NCBI GenBank assembly: GCA_002189035.1
Contig: NEEC01000008.1
Span: forward strand, 3,382,357 to 3,446,356
Source of the DNA: Utricularia gibba
Lineage: Eukaryota; Streptophyta; Magnoliopsida; Lamiales; Lentibulariaceae
Direction of reading: 5' to 3'
Length of the DNA stretch: 64,000 nt
In this document: piece after piece, positions 1 to 11,209 of the stretch
Numbering within the stretch: the stretch's first letter is position 1
Layout: each line of letters begins with the position of its first letter
Position numbers and translations under genes: made by a program
The notes under the pieces: model-generated
The model's input: only the letters and a program-made list of their open reading frames with translations
The model's database searches: none
Told to the model about the DNA's origin: nothing

Positions 1-1114
1 AGGCAGGGATGGCCTGACACACAATATGTTGAATGATATTCATAACCACTGGAAAAACTCTGAAGCCGTAAGGATAAAGTGCATGGGGGTTCCAACTGTT
101 GATATGAAGAATGTTTGTGCTCAGTTGGAGGTAACATTCCCTCTGAATGCTCTTATTGTGTCTTAAGGTGATAATCTTCATGTCTAGCATAAAAACCATG
201 TGCCCTCTTGAAGTGGGAGTTACATTTCTTGAATGATATCCATTTCATTCTGTTGTTATGGAAAAGGGGATTGAAGATACATGTACATCCAGGAAAAAGC
301 ATGTGGAAAAATAATACATAGACAAGGAGGTCTTCTTGTGCTATACCGCGGTCGATATTATGATCCACGGCAAAGGCCAATAATCCCTCTGATGTTATGG
401 AAGCCTCAGGAACCTGTGTATCCAAAGCTCATAAAAACTACCATTGAAGGCTTGAGCATTGATGAAACTAAAGCCCTTCGGAAGAGGGGGCTCTCCGTCC
501 CTGCTTTAACTAGGCTTGGTATAAGCTCCACTCCATGCTCCTTGACTCTCAACTGTTATTGTGATTTATAGAAATCTTCTTCCTCCTTGCAGCAAAAAAT
601 GGTTATTATGGTAGTCTTGTTCCCATGATCCGTGATGCTTTTCTATGTGATGAGCTAGTCCGGATCGACTGCAGAGGCCTCCCAATAAGTGATTACAAGA
701 AAATTGGATGCAAGTTGAGGGTAAGCTTCATTCTAGCTCAATCTTAGATTTTCCCTTTGCAAAATCACCACCACATACATTTCGAGCGTTTCACGTGGTG
801 TGCGGTTGAACTTTGTCATTCCCAGTTCAAATACAAGATGCTTTTCCATTGCCTACTGAGTTTATTCCGTGAATTTGTGTTATGCCATTCAGGATCTAGT
901 TCCATGTATCCTTGTTACCTTTGAGAAGGAGCAGATAGTGGTGTGGAGGGGGAAGAACTATGAACCCGTGGAAGGGGATCACTTCCTCTTCACCGTGGGT
1001 GGCAGATTTCATGAGTCAGATGCTGCTTCATCTCAAGATGCCGTCGAAGAGAATTTCTCCGGCCGCCCGGAATCTCATGAGTCCGATGAGAAGCAACTTG
1101 GCACTGTGCTATAG
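1..1114 (+). CDS. CRS2-associated-factor-like CRM-domain protein, mitochondrial type (3' part)
   Basis: 3' end of a gene that begins left of the window. Exons I can join: 1-130, 293-518, 593-720, 893-1114, all GT-AG and all keeping frame, with stop TAG at 1112-1114. The product carries a CRM (CRS1/YhbY) RNA-binding domain with the usual CAF landmarks: a LYRGRYYDP strand, the linker [15 protein letters not shown], the segment [18 protein letters not shown], and a second CRM core with [20 protein letters not shown] and VWRGKNYEP. Proteins of this family bind group II intron RNA and promote splicing in organelles. The wording of the linker and of the [12 protein letters not shown] stretch fits the mitochondrial CAF-like group (Arabidopsis At4g31010/mCSF1) better than chloroplast CAF1/CAF2. 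The acidic serine-rich tail is poorly conserved in the family. The N-terminus and transit peptide are outside the window. Confidence 0.85.
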
Positions 1115-1579
1115 AGCAGGTCAGAAGATCCCAGATGAGAAAATCATTTTAAGAATTAAAATGATTTATTTAATATGAGTGGATTAAAAAAATAGTAATT
1201 TAATTATTTTAAATATTGCAAATTAATGCGCTATAATTACAATTAAATGGTTTTGGACAATGAAATATTATTTTAAGTGGTTTATGATTTTTAATTATTT
1301 AAAATAATGAAAATACAATTAATTAATTATTTGATATCGACATTTCGGAATTATTGAATAAATTAAATATTTCACTCTCATTATCATTATATTAATGATG
1401 TTCTTATTTTCTAAATGTGATTAAAATAATTTAATATTTTGAAGATATTACAACGCGGCCACGCAAAAGGGGGTTACACTGTTTTGCTTTGCGACAACTT
1501 CTTTTTCCCTCGCACCCCACGCGACCTTCTGTCAACGTTTTCCGCCATTTCCGATCCAAGCTTTTTCCCTTTCTTGGCG
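1115..1579. other. AT-rich intergenic region / LPEAT2 upstream region
   Basis: Mostly A+T between the CAF-like stop codon and the LPEAT2 start codon. It should hold the 3' UTR of the first gene and the promoter and 5' leader of LPEAT2. The last 140 bases (from about 1439) are less AT-rich and open in the LPEAT2 frame, but the conserved start is the ATG at 1580. I see no other element. Confidence 0.5.
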
Positions 1580-4500
1580 ATGGGGGCGGCGGACGCTCAT
1601 TTCCTTTCTACTCCATTGCTGAACTCTGACGTCATAATCGCTGTGAAGGAAGACCCCAACAGTTTGGTTGAAGCGGTTTCCACAATCGACGACGACTTCG
1701 AGCAGCAGTTCCCCTCCCGCGCTGATGGAATTGACAATCCTTACGCTTTTATCGGAGTTCGCGAAGGGTTTGAGTTGCCTCCGTCGAGCACCCTGGATCC
1801 GTTCAGGAACCGTACGCCGGAAATCGAGGGGTTTTACGAGTGGGTGAAGATTTTGGTCTGTTTGCCGATTGCAGCCGTGAGACTAGTGCTGTTTGGGCTG
1901 TTTTTGGCGGTGGGTTACCTGGCGACGCGGCTGGCTTTGTTGGGGTGGAATGACAAGCAGAATCCGATGCCCAAATGGCGGACTCGTGTCATGTGGATCA
2001 CCCGGTTTTGTGGCCGGGGGATCCTTTTCTCGTTCGGGTAAGTCTTCTTCTTCTCCTTCAATTTGTAATAATCTTGAATTGCCGTCCTTTCGTTTTCCGT
2101 ATGTTTACCTTTCTTTACTGCCAGTCATTTGATTTGTGCTTGCACCGAAACGTAATGATATTCTTTAAGTTGTGAATCGATGTTTTTGGGACAGCGCAAT
2201 GTGAAAATGCAGAGATCCTGCCATGTTGATTGTCAAGTTGTTTTCAAATTAAATTGTTTATTTGACTCTGCAGCTACCAGTGGATAAAGAAGAAAGGAAA
2301 ACCTGCTCCAAGGGAAATTGCTCCTATAGTTGTCTCTAATCATGTATCGTATGTTGAACCCATTTTCTTTTTCTACGACTTATGTCCCACCATAGTCTCT
2401 TCAGACTCCCATGATTCCATGCCTTTTGTTGGAACCATCATCAGAGCAATGCAGGTAGAATGCAGGGGTCAGGGGTGTGTCATTCTTCATATGTACCCTT
2501 GATGCAAAAAAATGATGGTGCTCCTTTCTGCAGGTCATTTACGTTGATAGATTCTCAAAGGCATCGAGAAAGAATGCCGTAAATGAAATAAAGGTAAAGT
2601 AGGATATATATCTGCTAGAATACTAATCGAGGAAGTGAAAAAAAATGAGGCTAGAAATCTAAAACTTGAATCTTCTAGACACATGTTAGACATCTGATAC
2701 AGAACTCTGCCTTCAAGGATCTGAAAAACAGAGAAAAGCTTCATGCGATCAGTTTCCCCATTTGCTTTTATTTCCGGAGGGGACGACAACCAATGGAAGA
2801 GCTATTATTTCCTTCCAACTTGGTGCATTCATTCCTGGTTATCCCATTCAGCCTGTCGTTGTTCGTTATCCCTATGTCCACTTTGATCAATCATGGTATT
2901 ACAGTCTTGATGCCATATACACTTTCCCTGATTTTAGTTATCAGGGGCTTCATGCTGATAAAATCTTGTGCTTCTTGCAGGGGGGATATCTCCCTTGGAA
3001 AGTTGATGTTCAGAATGTTTACACAGTTCCACAACTTCATGGAGGTAGTGTCAATGTTCTTGGTTCATTTCATTTCCTCCTGCGTCTCATGATTTCAAGA
3101 AACTTTCTCCATATACTGTAACCACATCCTTATGCCCCAATTTTCTTCTGCTGATAATTTGAAGCATAACAGTCAATTACCACACTATCTTCAGGTTGAG
3201 TATCTCCCAGTCATCCTTCCTCATGTTAACAGGAAAGAGAACGCCAACCAATTCTCTGAAAGGGTGAGGCTTTGTTGGATATCCCATAGACAAAACTATT
3301 GCCATAGCTTTTTTTTTTCTTCTTACTTGATGCCGCTCTCCCATCTCAGACTGGTCGTATCATTGCAAGCGTTCTCAACGTTGTCCAGACATCACATTCA
3401 TATGGAGACTACATGCTTCTGGAGAGGGCGGTTGAGTTGAAACAGGTTTGAGTAGAGCCAACTTCGTTTAATTTTCTTCCATCTTTCTATTTATTGTTTT
3501 TGGCGCCTATGAAAATTTGCACTAGCAGTGAGCTGAAGGTCTATTTTTGCGTTCCAACAACATTTTTTTTTTTATTTTCAGGAAAATCCATCTCTCTACC
3601 TTGTCGAAACGGCCAGCATTCAATCTGTAAGTCACGCCCCCTTTTGCAGAAGCATTGTCCAGAACAACATATTTTCTATCTCAAGTTTCATCCCTTCACC
3701 GCAAACCTTCAGAAATGCCTTTTTATTTTTGCAGTCTCTGAATCTAAGTGCTTCAGAAGCTGTTGATTTCTTGGATATTTTTCTTTCTATGGATCCTGAT
3801 TCAAGGTACACTTAGCAGAGAACTAGTGTTTTCGAGTGCATCAACCCAGCATATCAATGGATCTGACTCGGTCTGATTTTTAAAACCCGTTGTTCCACCT
3901 GCCGATGATATACATCTGATTTTTCATATCATAGCTGCATCACTTGTTGATTAGATGAACCCAGTGATTTTTCTGGGTCAATCAAAAACCTAAACCAGTA
4001 ACACTACATCATGATTTTTGCAGCGGACATGCCACATTCCATGGTTTTCTCAAGGCTTTAAGACTGAAGCCCTGCGGCCCTTCTGAAAAGGTTAGTGCCA
4101 AAACACCTCATGTTCAGCCTCCCATTGCATGAAAATTTCCCTTCATATCCATCTTTTTCAACAGATTTTCAATTTCCTCGATACACAGAAGACCGGAAAA
4201 ATAACATTTAAGCAGGTCTCTTACAGAGTTATTGAGGCTTTTTTTTTTCTTTGGCAGATAGAAATTTTCCCTCCCTTACACTGTCTTCATTTCAGTTCTT
4301 GATCGGATCAGCGCGGGTCTTGAAGCAACCCGGATTCCAACAAGCCTCGGAGCTTGCGTACAGCCTATGCGATATCCAGCAGAAAGGCCATGTTCTTAGC
4401 CAAGAGGTTATCTCTGGTTCACCTCATTTCATACCCCACAATCCATTCCTATTTCATCTGAAGCTCCCCCTCCCCTGTCAACAGATACTCGATGCAGTCC

Positions 4501-4742
4501 CGAACTTCACCGAGGTGAGTCACTGGCCGGCCAGCCCCTGATCTCATTGCTCATTTCTCCCTCCCATGTTGTCTCATGGCCCCCCTCCTGTGCAGGTTCA
4601 TCATCTGTTTGCGTTGTCCAACGCGGAGGGAGCCGACCGAATCAGCAAGACTAACTTCATCTCGTGCCTCAGAAGGTACCCCTTGCTTATAGCTCTCTTT
4701 GCACCTAAGCCGGCCATCATCGTCGCCCCTAATGGACACTAG
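1580..4742 (+). CDS. LPEAT2: Lysophospholipid acyltransferase LPEAT2
   Basis: Fourteen exons: 1580-2037, 2274-2454, 2534-2593, 2732-2895, 2981-3044, 3195-3263, 3350-3445, 3582-3626, 3735-3805, 4024-4090, 4165-4215, 4296-4406, 4485-4514, 4596-4742. They give a 537-residue protein, close to Arabidopsis LPEAT2. The enzyme re-acylates lysophosphatidylethanolamine and related lysolipids in endomembranes. A hydrophobic segment (about residues 90-122) precedes the acyltransferase domain. That domain has the NHVSYVEP block near residue 175, where Glu replaces the Asp of HX4D as is usual for this clade, and FPEGTTTNG at about 247-255. The C-terminus aligns with the EF-hand region of LPEAT2, but the Ca-ligand positions are degenerate. 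I chose ATG 1580 (MGAADAHF) over upstream in-frame codons because upstream sequence has no family similarity. The reading frame is intact throughout. Confidence 0.92.
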
Positions 4743-6561
4743 CCCTCCTGCATAGACTTGGTTCCCATTCATTCCCCTTTGCAGTGAGCATCCATCGCAT
4801 ATCTTGATGCTCTGTTTTTGTTTTGTTTTGTTTTTTTTGTTTTTCCATCGGAGGATGTAATAAATACATCGACGTCTTCATATAAACTATTTACCCCGTT
4901 AAAAAAAAAGGAGACAATTTAATTTAGGATTTAATAATATTAGAGTTTATAATTTAAAATATTCGATCTTCGTCAAATATCACAAAATTCTCCTTTTTTT
5001 TTGTTTGAGCAACAAAGATACCTTGGAGTACGCTACAGTTTTCCTGTCGTGATTTGACACTAACTCAGGCAAAGTGATTTATTTTAATATTGATACAGTA
5101 ATATAAATATAATTTATATGAACTTTTTTATTTTGTAACAGCAATTAAATATTAAATAAATATTACGCGCTCGAAATTTAATAATATTTTCATAATTCCA
5201 GCTGATTAGTGATTACCACCGCCGTTTAATTAAGTATGAGCGTGGGACAGCGTGGCACTGCACTGGGAAAACTGAAATTATTATATTAAAAAAAGTAAAT
5301 GAAAAGTGGGCCCAGTGAAATGAGTGGAGTCTTGTCTACTACCCCGGAGAGCGTCCCGAGTTGTCGAATGCCTATTCGTTGAGACCCGACAACGGTACGG
5401 GCCTAAGCCCCCGATGGGACGGGTCTGTACGGATGAATCCGACCCATTAGTGAAAACAAACGATCAATTATTTTTTTTCTTAAAAAAAATGAGTCTTCTA
5501 GATTTCTCTCTCTTGATTTCTGTAAGTTATATGTTTGTTGGTGTTTCACTTTCAAAAAAAAGGATCCACTTTCAAAAGCAAAAATTGTGGAACTCTCTAA
5601 TTTTTTTTCTAAGAATTCTTCTACTAATTTTGAAAGCGTTTCTGGATTGTGAATACTTAAAAATAAACATTTATTTTGAAACTATTTTCTTGATACTGTA
5701 CGTACGAAGCATGGCTCCATGGTACGTACATGGCCATTCTTCCTTACAATCTTCATGTAGAAAAATCGTACTCTACCATAACATCATGTGTTTCCTTGTG
5801 ACATCGATCTGAATATTAGATTACCAAATCCCTCGAAACCCAGTTTGGGATTTGTGTGCACGTGAAAGAAATAACCCTAGGGTTTGGGGTTTACCAATTA
5901 GAAGGTAGGGTTTGTTTTGGGGTTTAGGGTTTCAGTATTTTAGAATTTAGAATGAAGATGGGGTGGGAGTTCTACTCTTATGATGTTACTATTCGAATGG
6001 TATTATACTTGTGTGAAAATGATCAAATGAAAACAGTTTCGTCAATGCGAATTATTTATGTTTTCAAAAAAAATAAAAAATCAAAAAATATTTTTTTATT
6101 TGTAACAAAATGTATAGTCTATACTATTACTGTATTAGAAGCACTTCTTGAAAATTGATTTTTGAAAAATTATATCAGATACACAAACTTAAATTTCTAA
6201 CCCTTCTCCAGTCTCAAGGGTTGGATGTTCTTGTATCCTCTCAGAAAGTTTTTTTTGTGTGTGTGTTTCAAATCAATCACCATGTCTGCAACAAACCTTT
6301 CCAAGTTTAGAGAAATAGCCTCTAGGCTTTTCCTTGTCCATTTTTTCCCTAATGTATCTCTCCCTATTCCGTGGCTTTCTTTGTTTCCCCTTTACTCCAC
6401 CTACCTCCCTTCACCACAAAAGCCTCATTTGCTTTTTGCCAAATTTGTTGGGATCCCTTCTTGTGTTCCTCTTTAAAAAGGTCAAGAAGTCCATCAAGCT
6501 CTCCCTTACTATTTCCATTACCTTCTGCTGCTCAAGATCTCTGTGTTCTTTTCAGACAAAC
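4743..6561. other. Intergenic region, SOC1-like promoter and 5' leader
   Basis: AT-rich with poly-T tracts and no convincing coding sequence; open frames here (for example around 5324-5812) match nothing and have no coding character. The part from about 6200 to 6561 is pyrimidine-rich and should contain the MADS-box 5' UTR. A good acceptor (ttcttttcag, ending 6555) lies just before the ATG, suggesting a 5'-UTR intron, which SOC1-type genes commonly have. Telomere-like repeats at 5871-5935 are listed separately. Confidence 0.5.
5871..5935. repeat. Short interstitial telomere-like / telo-box-rich patch
   Basis: Contains several degenerate copies of the plant telomere unit (ACCCTAGGGTTTGGGG, TAGGGTTT, GGGGTTTAGGGTTTC) in both senses within 65 bases. 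Such interstitial telobox clusters occur in plant promoters and, in some genomes, recruit Polycomb. Its position about 630 bp upstream of the SOC1-like ATG could be regulatory, but that is inference. Confidence 0.5.
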
Positions 6562-9267
6562 ATGGTGCGAGGCAAAACCCAGATGCGGCGCATCGAAAAT
6601 GCTACCAGCCGACAGGTTACCTTCTCCAAGAGAAGAAACGGGCTCCTCAAGAAAGCTTTCGAGCTTTCAGTCCTCTGTGATGCTGAAGTTGCACTCATCA
6701 TCTTTTCTCCTCGAGGGAAGCTGTATGAATTCGCTAGCTCCAGGTATCCACCCCTTCGTACTCCTCCCAATCCACTCCAAATGTTAAATTAGGTATAGAT
6801 CTGTGGATCAGACGACTCGGGTTGGCTCCGATTCTTCTCTTACAGATAGAAATCTAAACACAAAGAGATGCTAACCTCTCTGTGAGCAGCAGAGGCAGCA
6901 TGTCTTGTGTCTCTGCCCAGCGTATTTTTGACTGGAGGCAGCTTAAAATAAAACCCTGTAGGAGAATCCTGAAGCAGTAAATGCCACACTGTGGAAGTCA
7001 CCTGTCATAGCTTCGTTACCTGGTTTTATGTGCCACTGTTAGTTCTCTCACAACTCTCATAGGGTTTTTTTAATAATTGAACCAAAGCATAGCATTGGGA
7101 TTGGGAATTGAAATAGCTAGGGTTTTTTTTTTGTCAAAAAAGGTGGGAATTTTCAGGGTTTAAAGTTGGGAAATATTTAGGGTTTTATGGGTGTTGAAGA
7201 CTTTTGGAGGTGTCTGTTTGTATATTCTAAAAACTTCGATACAGTTTCACATTATGGGAAGTTGTGCACTGGATCAAATTCAAAACTCCTGCAATCACAT
7301 CGTGGGATTGTCTGAAAATACTGATCATTACTTGTCTTTTTAAGACCACCATTTTCTTACTGCAACGACTTGGTCTAAGAGGTAATAAGCAAAACAGAAC
7401 TGTAGTATCCCACCTTGTCCCCTCATCTCTTATGTCTGAAACTCCAATTCAACCAAGTCTTTCATCAAATTCTGAACAAGGGAGTCTGCATTTTAACTCC
7501 AGAATGATCCTCCTAAAACATTCACAATCGAAATCAAAACAAGAAATATAGTGTGTATTCTGGGGAACCATTTTCAGTATATTTGATTTTAGTGCTGATG
7601 ATGATGATTTGCTTCTCAGCATGCTGGAGACAATAGATCGGTACCAGAAGCATGGCAGGGAGGTTCAGGCAGGCAACCCTCCCCAAGAGAACGATATGCA
7701 GGTAATTTTCATTGCTTTCACTAACTTGGAACTTGTCGTGCTCCCGACCAGCGGTCCGACGGGGTCCGAGTCGCTGCCATGTTGACTCGATTCGATCCGG
7801 TCCGGATATCATATGCATGTCGTTCATATGTTAGACTGAGCAAATAATGCACATCAAATTGAACATAAATCATGGATAGGTGTACAGTAATAAAGCATGC
7901 TCATGTAATTGACTCAAAAAAATCTCTTTTATTGTGTCTTTATGCTTTTTCTGGAATTTCTCCCTATTTTTTAATGTAGTTTTTTTTTTTTTGTTTTTGC
8001 ACTGTCGAAATTGCTATTTGATTTGATAGAAGTCATTTAGTCGAGGATCATTTTTTTAATATAAAACTCAAGTATTTATCTCTTTTTTTTTTTCGAATCA
8101 TTACGGTAAGAGGAATCAAGATGCATGAGATCACATTCTCTGTGTTACTTGATCCTGCAGCAGATGAAGGTCGAAGCAGCAAGCATGATGAGAAAGATAG
8201 AGCAGCTGGAAGCATCGAAGAGGTCTGTAAGAAGTTAAGAGCTGGGGTGTCTCCTGTTTATTTGTAATCATGATGAGCCATTGCGTGGTTACTGTTACTC
8301 TACAGGAAGCTATTGGGGGAAGGTTTGGGAGCCTGCGCCATAGAAGAGTTGCAGCAGATTGAAAAGCAGCTGGAACTCAGCGTTCATACAATTCGTGCAA
8401 GAAAGGTGATTATCTCTGCTTGCCCTTGAGACATGAAGTAAAATCAGTATCGTTGCTCTTTCGATTTACGCCGTTTTCTGTGTCACTCCACATGCGCTCA
8501 GTGATCTTGGAAGCACCCTTATTTTAAACTTACAATTCGTGCAAGAAAGGTGATGGATCTTGTGAGTTTGAATATTCATTGCGTTTTTTGATCCATTGGA
8601 CTCGTATTTCAACTAAGGGGCTTCTTGTGAAGATGATGTGAGCTTGTTTGGACATTTTAAAGGGTATTTGGTACACAAATAGTGACCCTGAGTAAAGGAG
8701 AAACGATTCTTTGCATCTTCCTCATGTTTGGAACTTAATTGATTCTGGGATATTGCTTGCAGATGCAACTCTACAAGCAGCAGATTGAACAGTTGAAGGA
8801 GAAGGTGAGTCTGGATTTAATTTCCAATGAGAGTTTTCAAGCTATTCTTTTCTTCGAGTCGCATTTAGTACAGGGTTTTAATCAAAAGTGGGAGTATACT
8901 GCTTAACATGAGAAAAAGCTCCATGAATACGGTGTCACCAAGCACTTTTCATGTCAATTTAGGTTTAGTTTTCGCATGAACGTGCAATCGATCTAAGCTG
9001 TCCAAAATCGCGCTGTGCAGGGCAAATCCATAGCTGCTGAGAACGCCATGCTGCGTGACAAGGTGAATGCCTGTGACTGTTGCTGGCTTTTTTTTCATGA
9101 ACTGGTGAGTAATGGCCTGATGTGGGCGTATGTAGTTCGGAGGGTGGAAGGAGGACAAGGAGCCGGCGGTGGCGAGGGAGGCAAGTGAAATCTCCGATGT
9201 GGAGACGGACTTGTTCATCGGACCGCCGGAGGGCAGGAGCCGGCCGCCGACCACCCTGTTTCTGTGA
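6562..9267 (+). CDS. SOC1: SOC1/AGL20-type MIKC MADS-box transcription factor
   Basis: Seven coding exons: 6562-6743, 7620-7701, 8161-8222, 8306-8405, 8763-8804, 9021-9062, 9136-9267; 213 residues, frame intact. Exon 1 encodes the MADS domain ([40 protein letters not shown]), which binds CArG boxes. The following exons encode the I and K regions with the TM3-clade wording [18 protein letters not shown]. The tail carries the diagnostic SOC1 motif as [11 protein letters not shown], normally EVETxLFIGLP, so one Leu is changed to Pro. Proteins of this clade integrate flowering signals. The large first intron (876 bp) and probable 5'-UTR intron are typical. Intron 4 contains a 24-base duplicate of the exon 4 splice junction (8531-8554). 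The closest alternative is another TM3-clade gene such as AGL42. Confidence 0.9.
8531..8554 (+). repeat. Duplicated exon 4/5'-splice-site sequence inside SOC1-like intron 4
   Basis: The 24 bases here are identical to 8387-8410, which span the last 19 bases of exon 4 and the first five of intron 4 (core TTCGTGCAAGAAAGGTGAT). The second copy lies 144 bp downstream inside the intron and so presents an exact second donor site. Confidence 0.85.
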
Positions 9268-9924
9268 AGGCGTGCACGCCCATATGATACGATGCTTGTG
9301 GCTATTTACACTGGTGGGCCTTTAATGGGCTTGCGTTACTTCGGCCCACTTGTTCCATATGTTATCACTTGTGTGTCGCAGCCGGTCTAGTAATAATGCT
9401 TGTGGCTTATACTAATCAATTATCATATATCGAAATTAAAAAATATTTTTAAATTCTGCAATCAGTTTATTTAAATATTTTATCATGTGTATTATTTTGA
9501 TAAATTTAATTTCATGTGATTCAATAATACTAGCATGATTACGATGCATGTTACTTTTATACAATATTATTCATTCTCTAGTATTTCAATTAGCATGATT
9601 TCATGTTTTTCTCTAGTATAATTATTTTAATTTAAAACCATTCATTCTCGTTTCTAATCCTAATAATTAACTTAAAAAGTAAATCCCTTTGTATCAATTT
9701 AATTTAAACCCAAGTAAATTAAACTTATTTTATCATATTTACATTATTCAAACGACATAAATATAAAAAAAAATGAATGTATTTTTATGTCATTTTTAAT
9801 ATTAAATTTTTAAATAGTTTATAATTATAGTTATATTCTAGTTTTTTTTGAAAATATAATCCAATTATATTATAAATTTTTGAAATGTAATGTGCTCTAC
9901 TGCTTCCATGTCGATTGCTAATTT
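9268..9924. other. AT-rich intergenic spacer
   Basis: Very AT-rich spacer between the SOC1-like stop codon and the stop codon of the convergent carboxylesterase. It should hold both 3' UTRs. I see no gene, RNA gene or repeat family. Confidence 0.5.
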
Positions 9925-10958
9925 TTAACCTGCATAACCAATGAACTCCTTGATGAAGTTGAGAATGGCGGAGGCTCTCCTGGCGTCAATCATGTCAATC
10001 ATATGGAACCCGGCGTCGTCGAAACGCGCCTCCACGAGCACGCCGTGCTCCACCAACATCTGGACGAAGCTCTGGTTCCGATCGATCAACAAGTCGCCGC
10101 CGAACCCGATGACCAGACACCTGCCAAGTTTCCTTAGTCGGCTCCTCATGGGCTTATCCACGAACGGGTTGCAGAATCGGTGATCGCGATCAGTTCCAGG
10201 CGGAAGGGCCAATTCCCACACTAAATCGAGCACTGGAAGGGGCAGATATTGATCGGCGGCCATTTTCAGCTCGCTCTTCGTCCGCTGCTTGGACCCGAAC
10301 AGCGGCTGATTGAGAATAGTGCCGACGAACTTAAGCGGCTGGATGTCGTCTTCCAGGCGAAGCGCCACATTGAACGCGATGTTCGCGCCGGAGCTTAAGC
10401 CGTTGAGGAAGCACTGGGAAAAGTCGCCGTAGTCGCGAATCCACTTGTCACCGTTATTCGCATCCCTGGCTTGGTCGCGTACCCAATGCACGGCGTCGAC
10501 CGCGTCATCGTATTGAGCCGGGAGGCGATGCTCCGGCGCCAGGCGGTACTCAACCGATACAACAATCGCAGGCACTTCCGCGGCTAGGCGGTTTCCAGAT
10601 TCATGGACATAGGCGTCGGAGACACTCATCATGATAAACACCCGGGGTGAAAGAAGAATACGATTGGTATACGGGCTGCCGGAGATCAAAACTTCAGACA
10701 AATTGCTCGTATAAAATCAACGAATGCTAGCAATAGCGTCTCACCATTTTCGTGAGGCATCTGCGCGGGTCGGTATATTCGGAGCCATGTCTTCTTATTT
10801 TCGTCAAGGGTGACATCCTTGCTTAAAACCGTCACGCCGGGGGTCCGGGGGTCCTCTCCGGTGGCCGGAACGGAGGGCATCTGGAGGTACCGTGTGAGAG
10901 TTCCATCGGGGTTGAGCGCGACCTTGAGATGCTCGTAAGGATCGAACTTGGAATGCAT
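9925..10958 (-). CDS. Plant carboxylesterase (CXE/GID1-like alpha/beta hydrolase), frameshifted
   Basis: Two exons on the minus strand: 10745-10958 (ATG at 10958) and 9925-10675, split by a 69 bp GT-AG intron (10676-10744). With one base added at a CCCCGGG run near 10641-10647 the protein is 321 residues, normal for CXE enzymes. As given, translation stops five codons after the shift. Motifs: IPIVFFFHPG where the family has the HGGG oxyanion loop, then EVPAIVVSVEYRLAPEHRLP, the nucleophile elbow GLSSG, the acid region GGDLLIDR and the catalytic His in AGFHMID. Ser, Asp and His of the triad are all present. The family hydrolyses small esters, and relatives include gibberellin receptors and hydroxyisoflavanone dehydratases. 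The substrate is unknown. The shift may be an assembly error or a real lesion in an otherwise well-kept gene. Confidence 0.8.
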
Positions 10959-11209
10959 TTTTGCAGATGAAAACGCCTTCTCCGCATGAAGATGTGATGG
11001 AGTCGTATGCTTATTACAAGGAGACGGTGAAGACACAACGCCGGTTGTCCGCAAACCTCGCCGCCAACGACGAGCTCTCCTCAAGTTTTAAATGGCGAAT
11101 ACCCATGTGGTTAGTTTTAATCGGGTCGGGTTTACTCGATTTGAGAAATGTAGTAGGAATCCAATCAAGCAAACCCGAATTTACAGGAAAGAAGAGCAAC
11201 TCGCCGGCG

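Noticed and set aside
5324-5812. 162-codon open frame between LPEAT2 and the SOC1-like gene
   Set aside because: Low-complexity, AT-rich, Phe/Leu/Lys-rich translation with no family similarity and no splice context.
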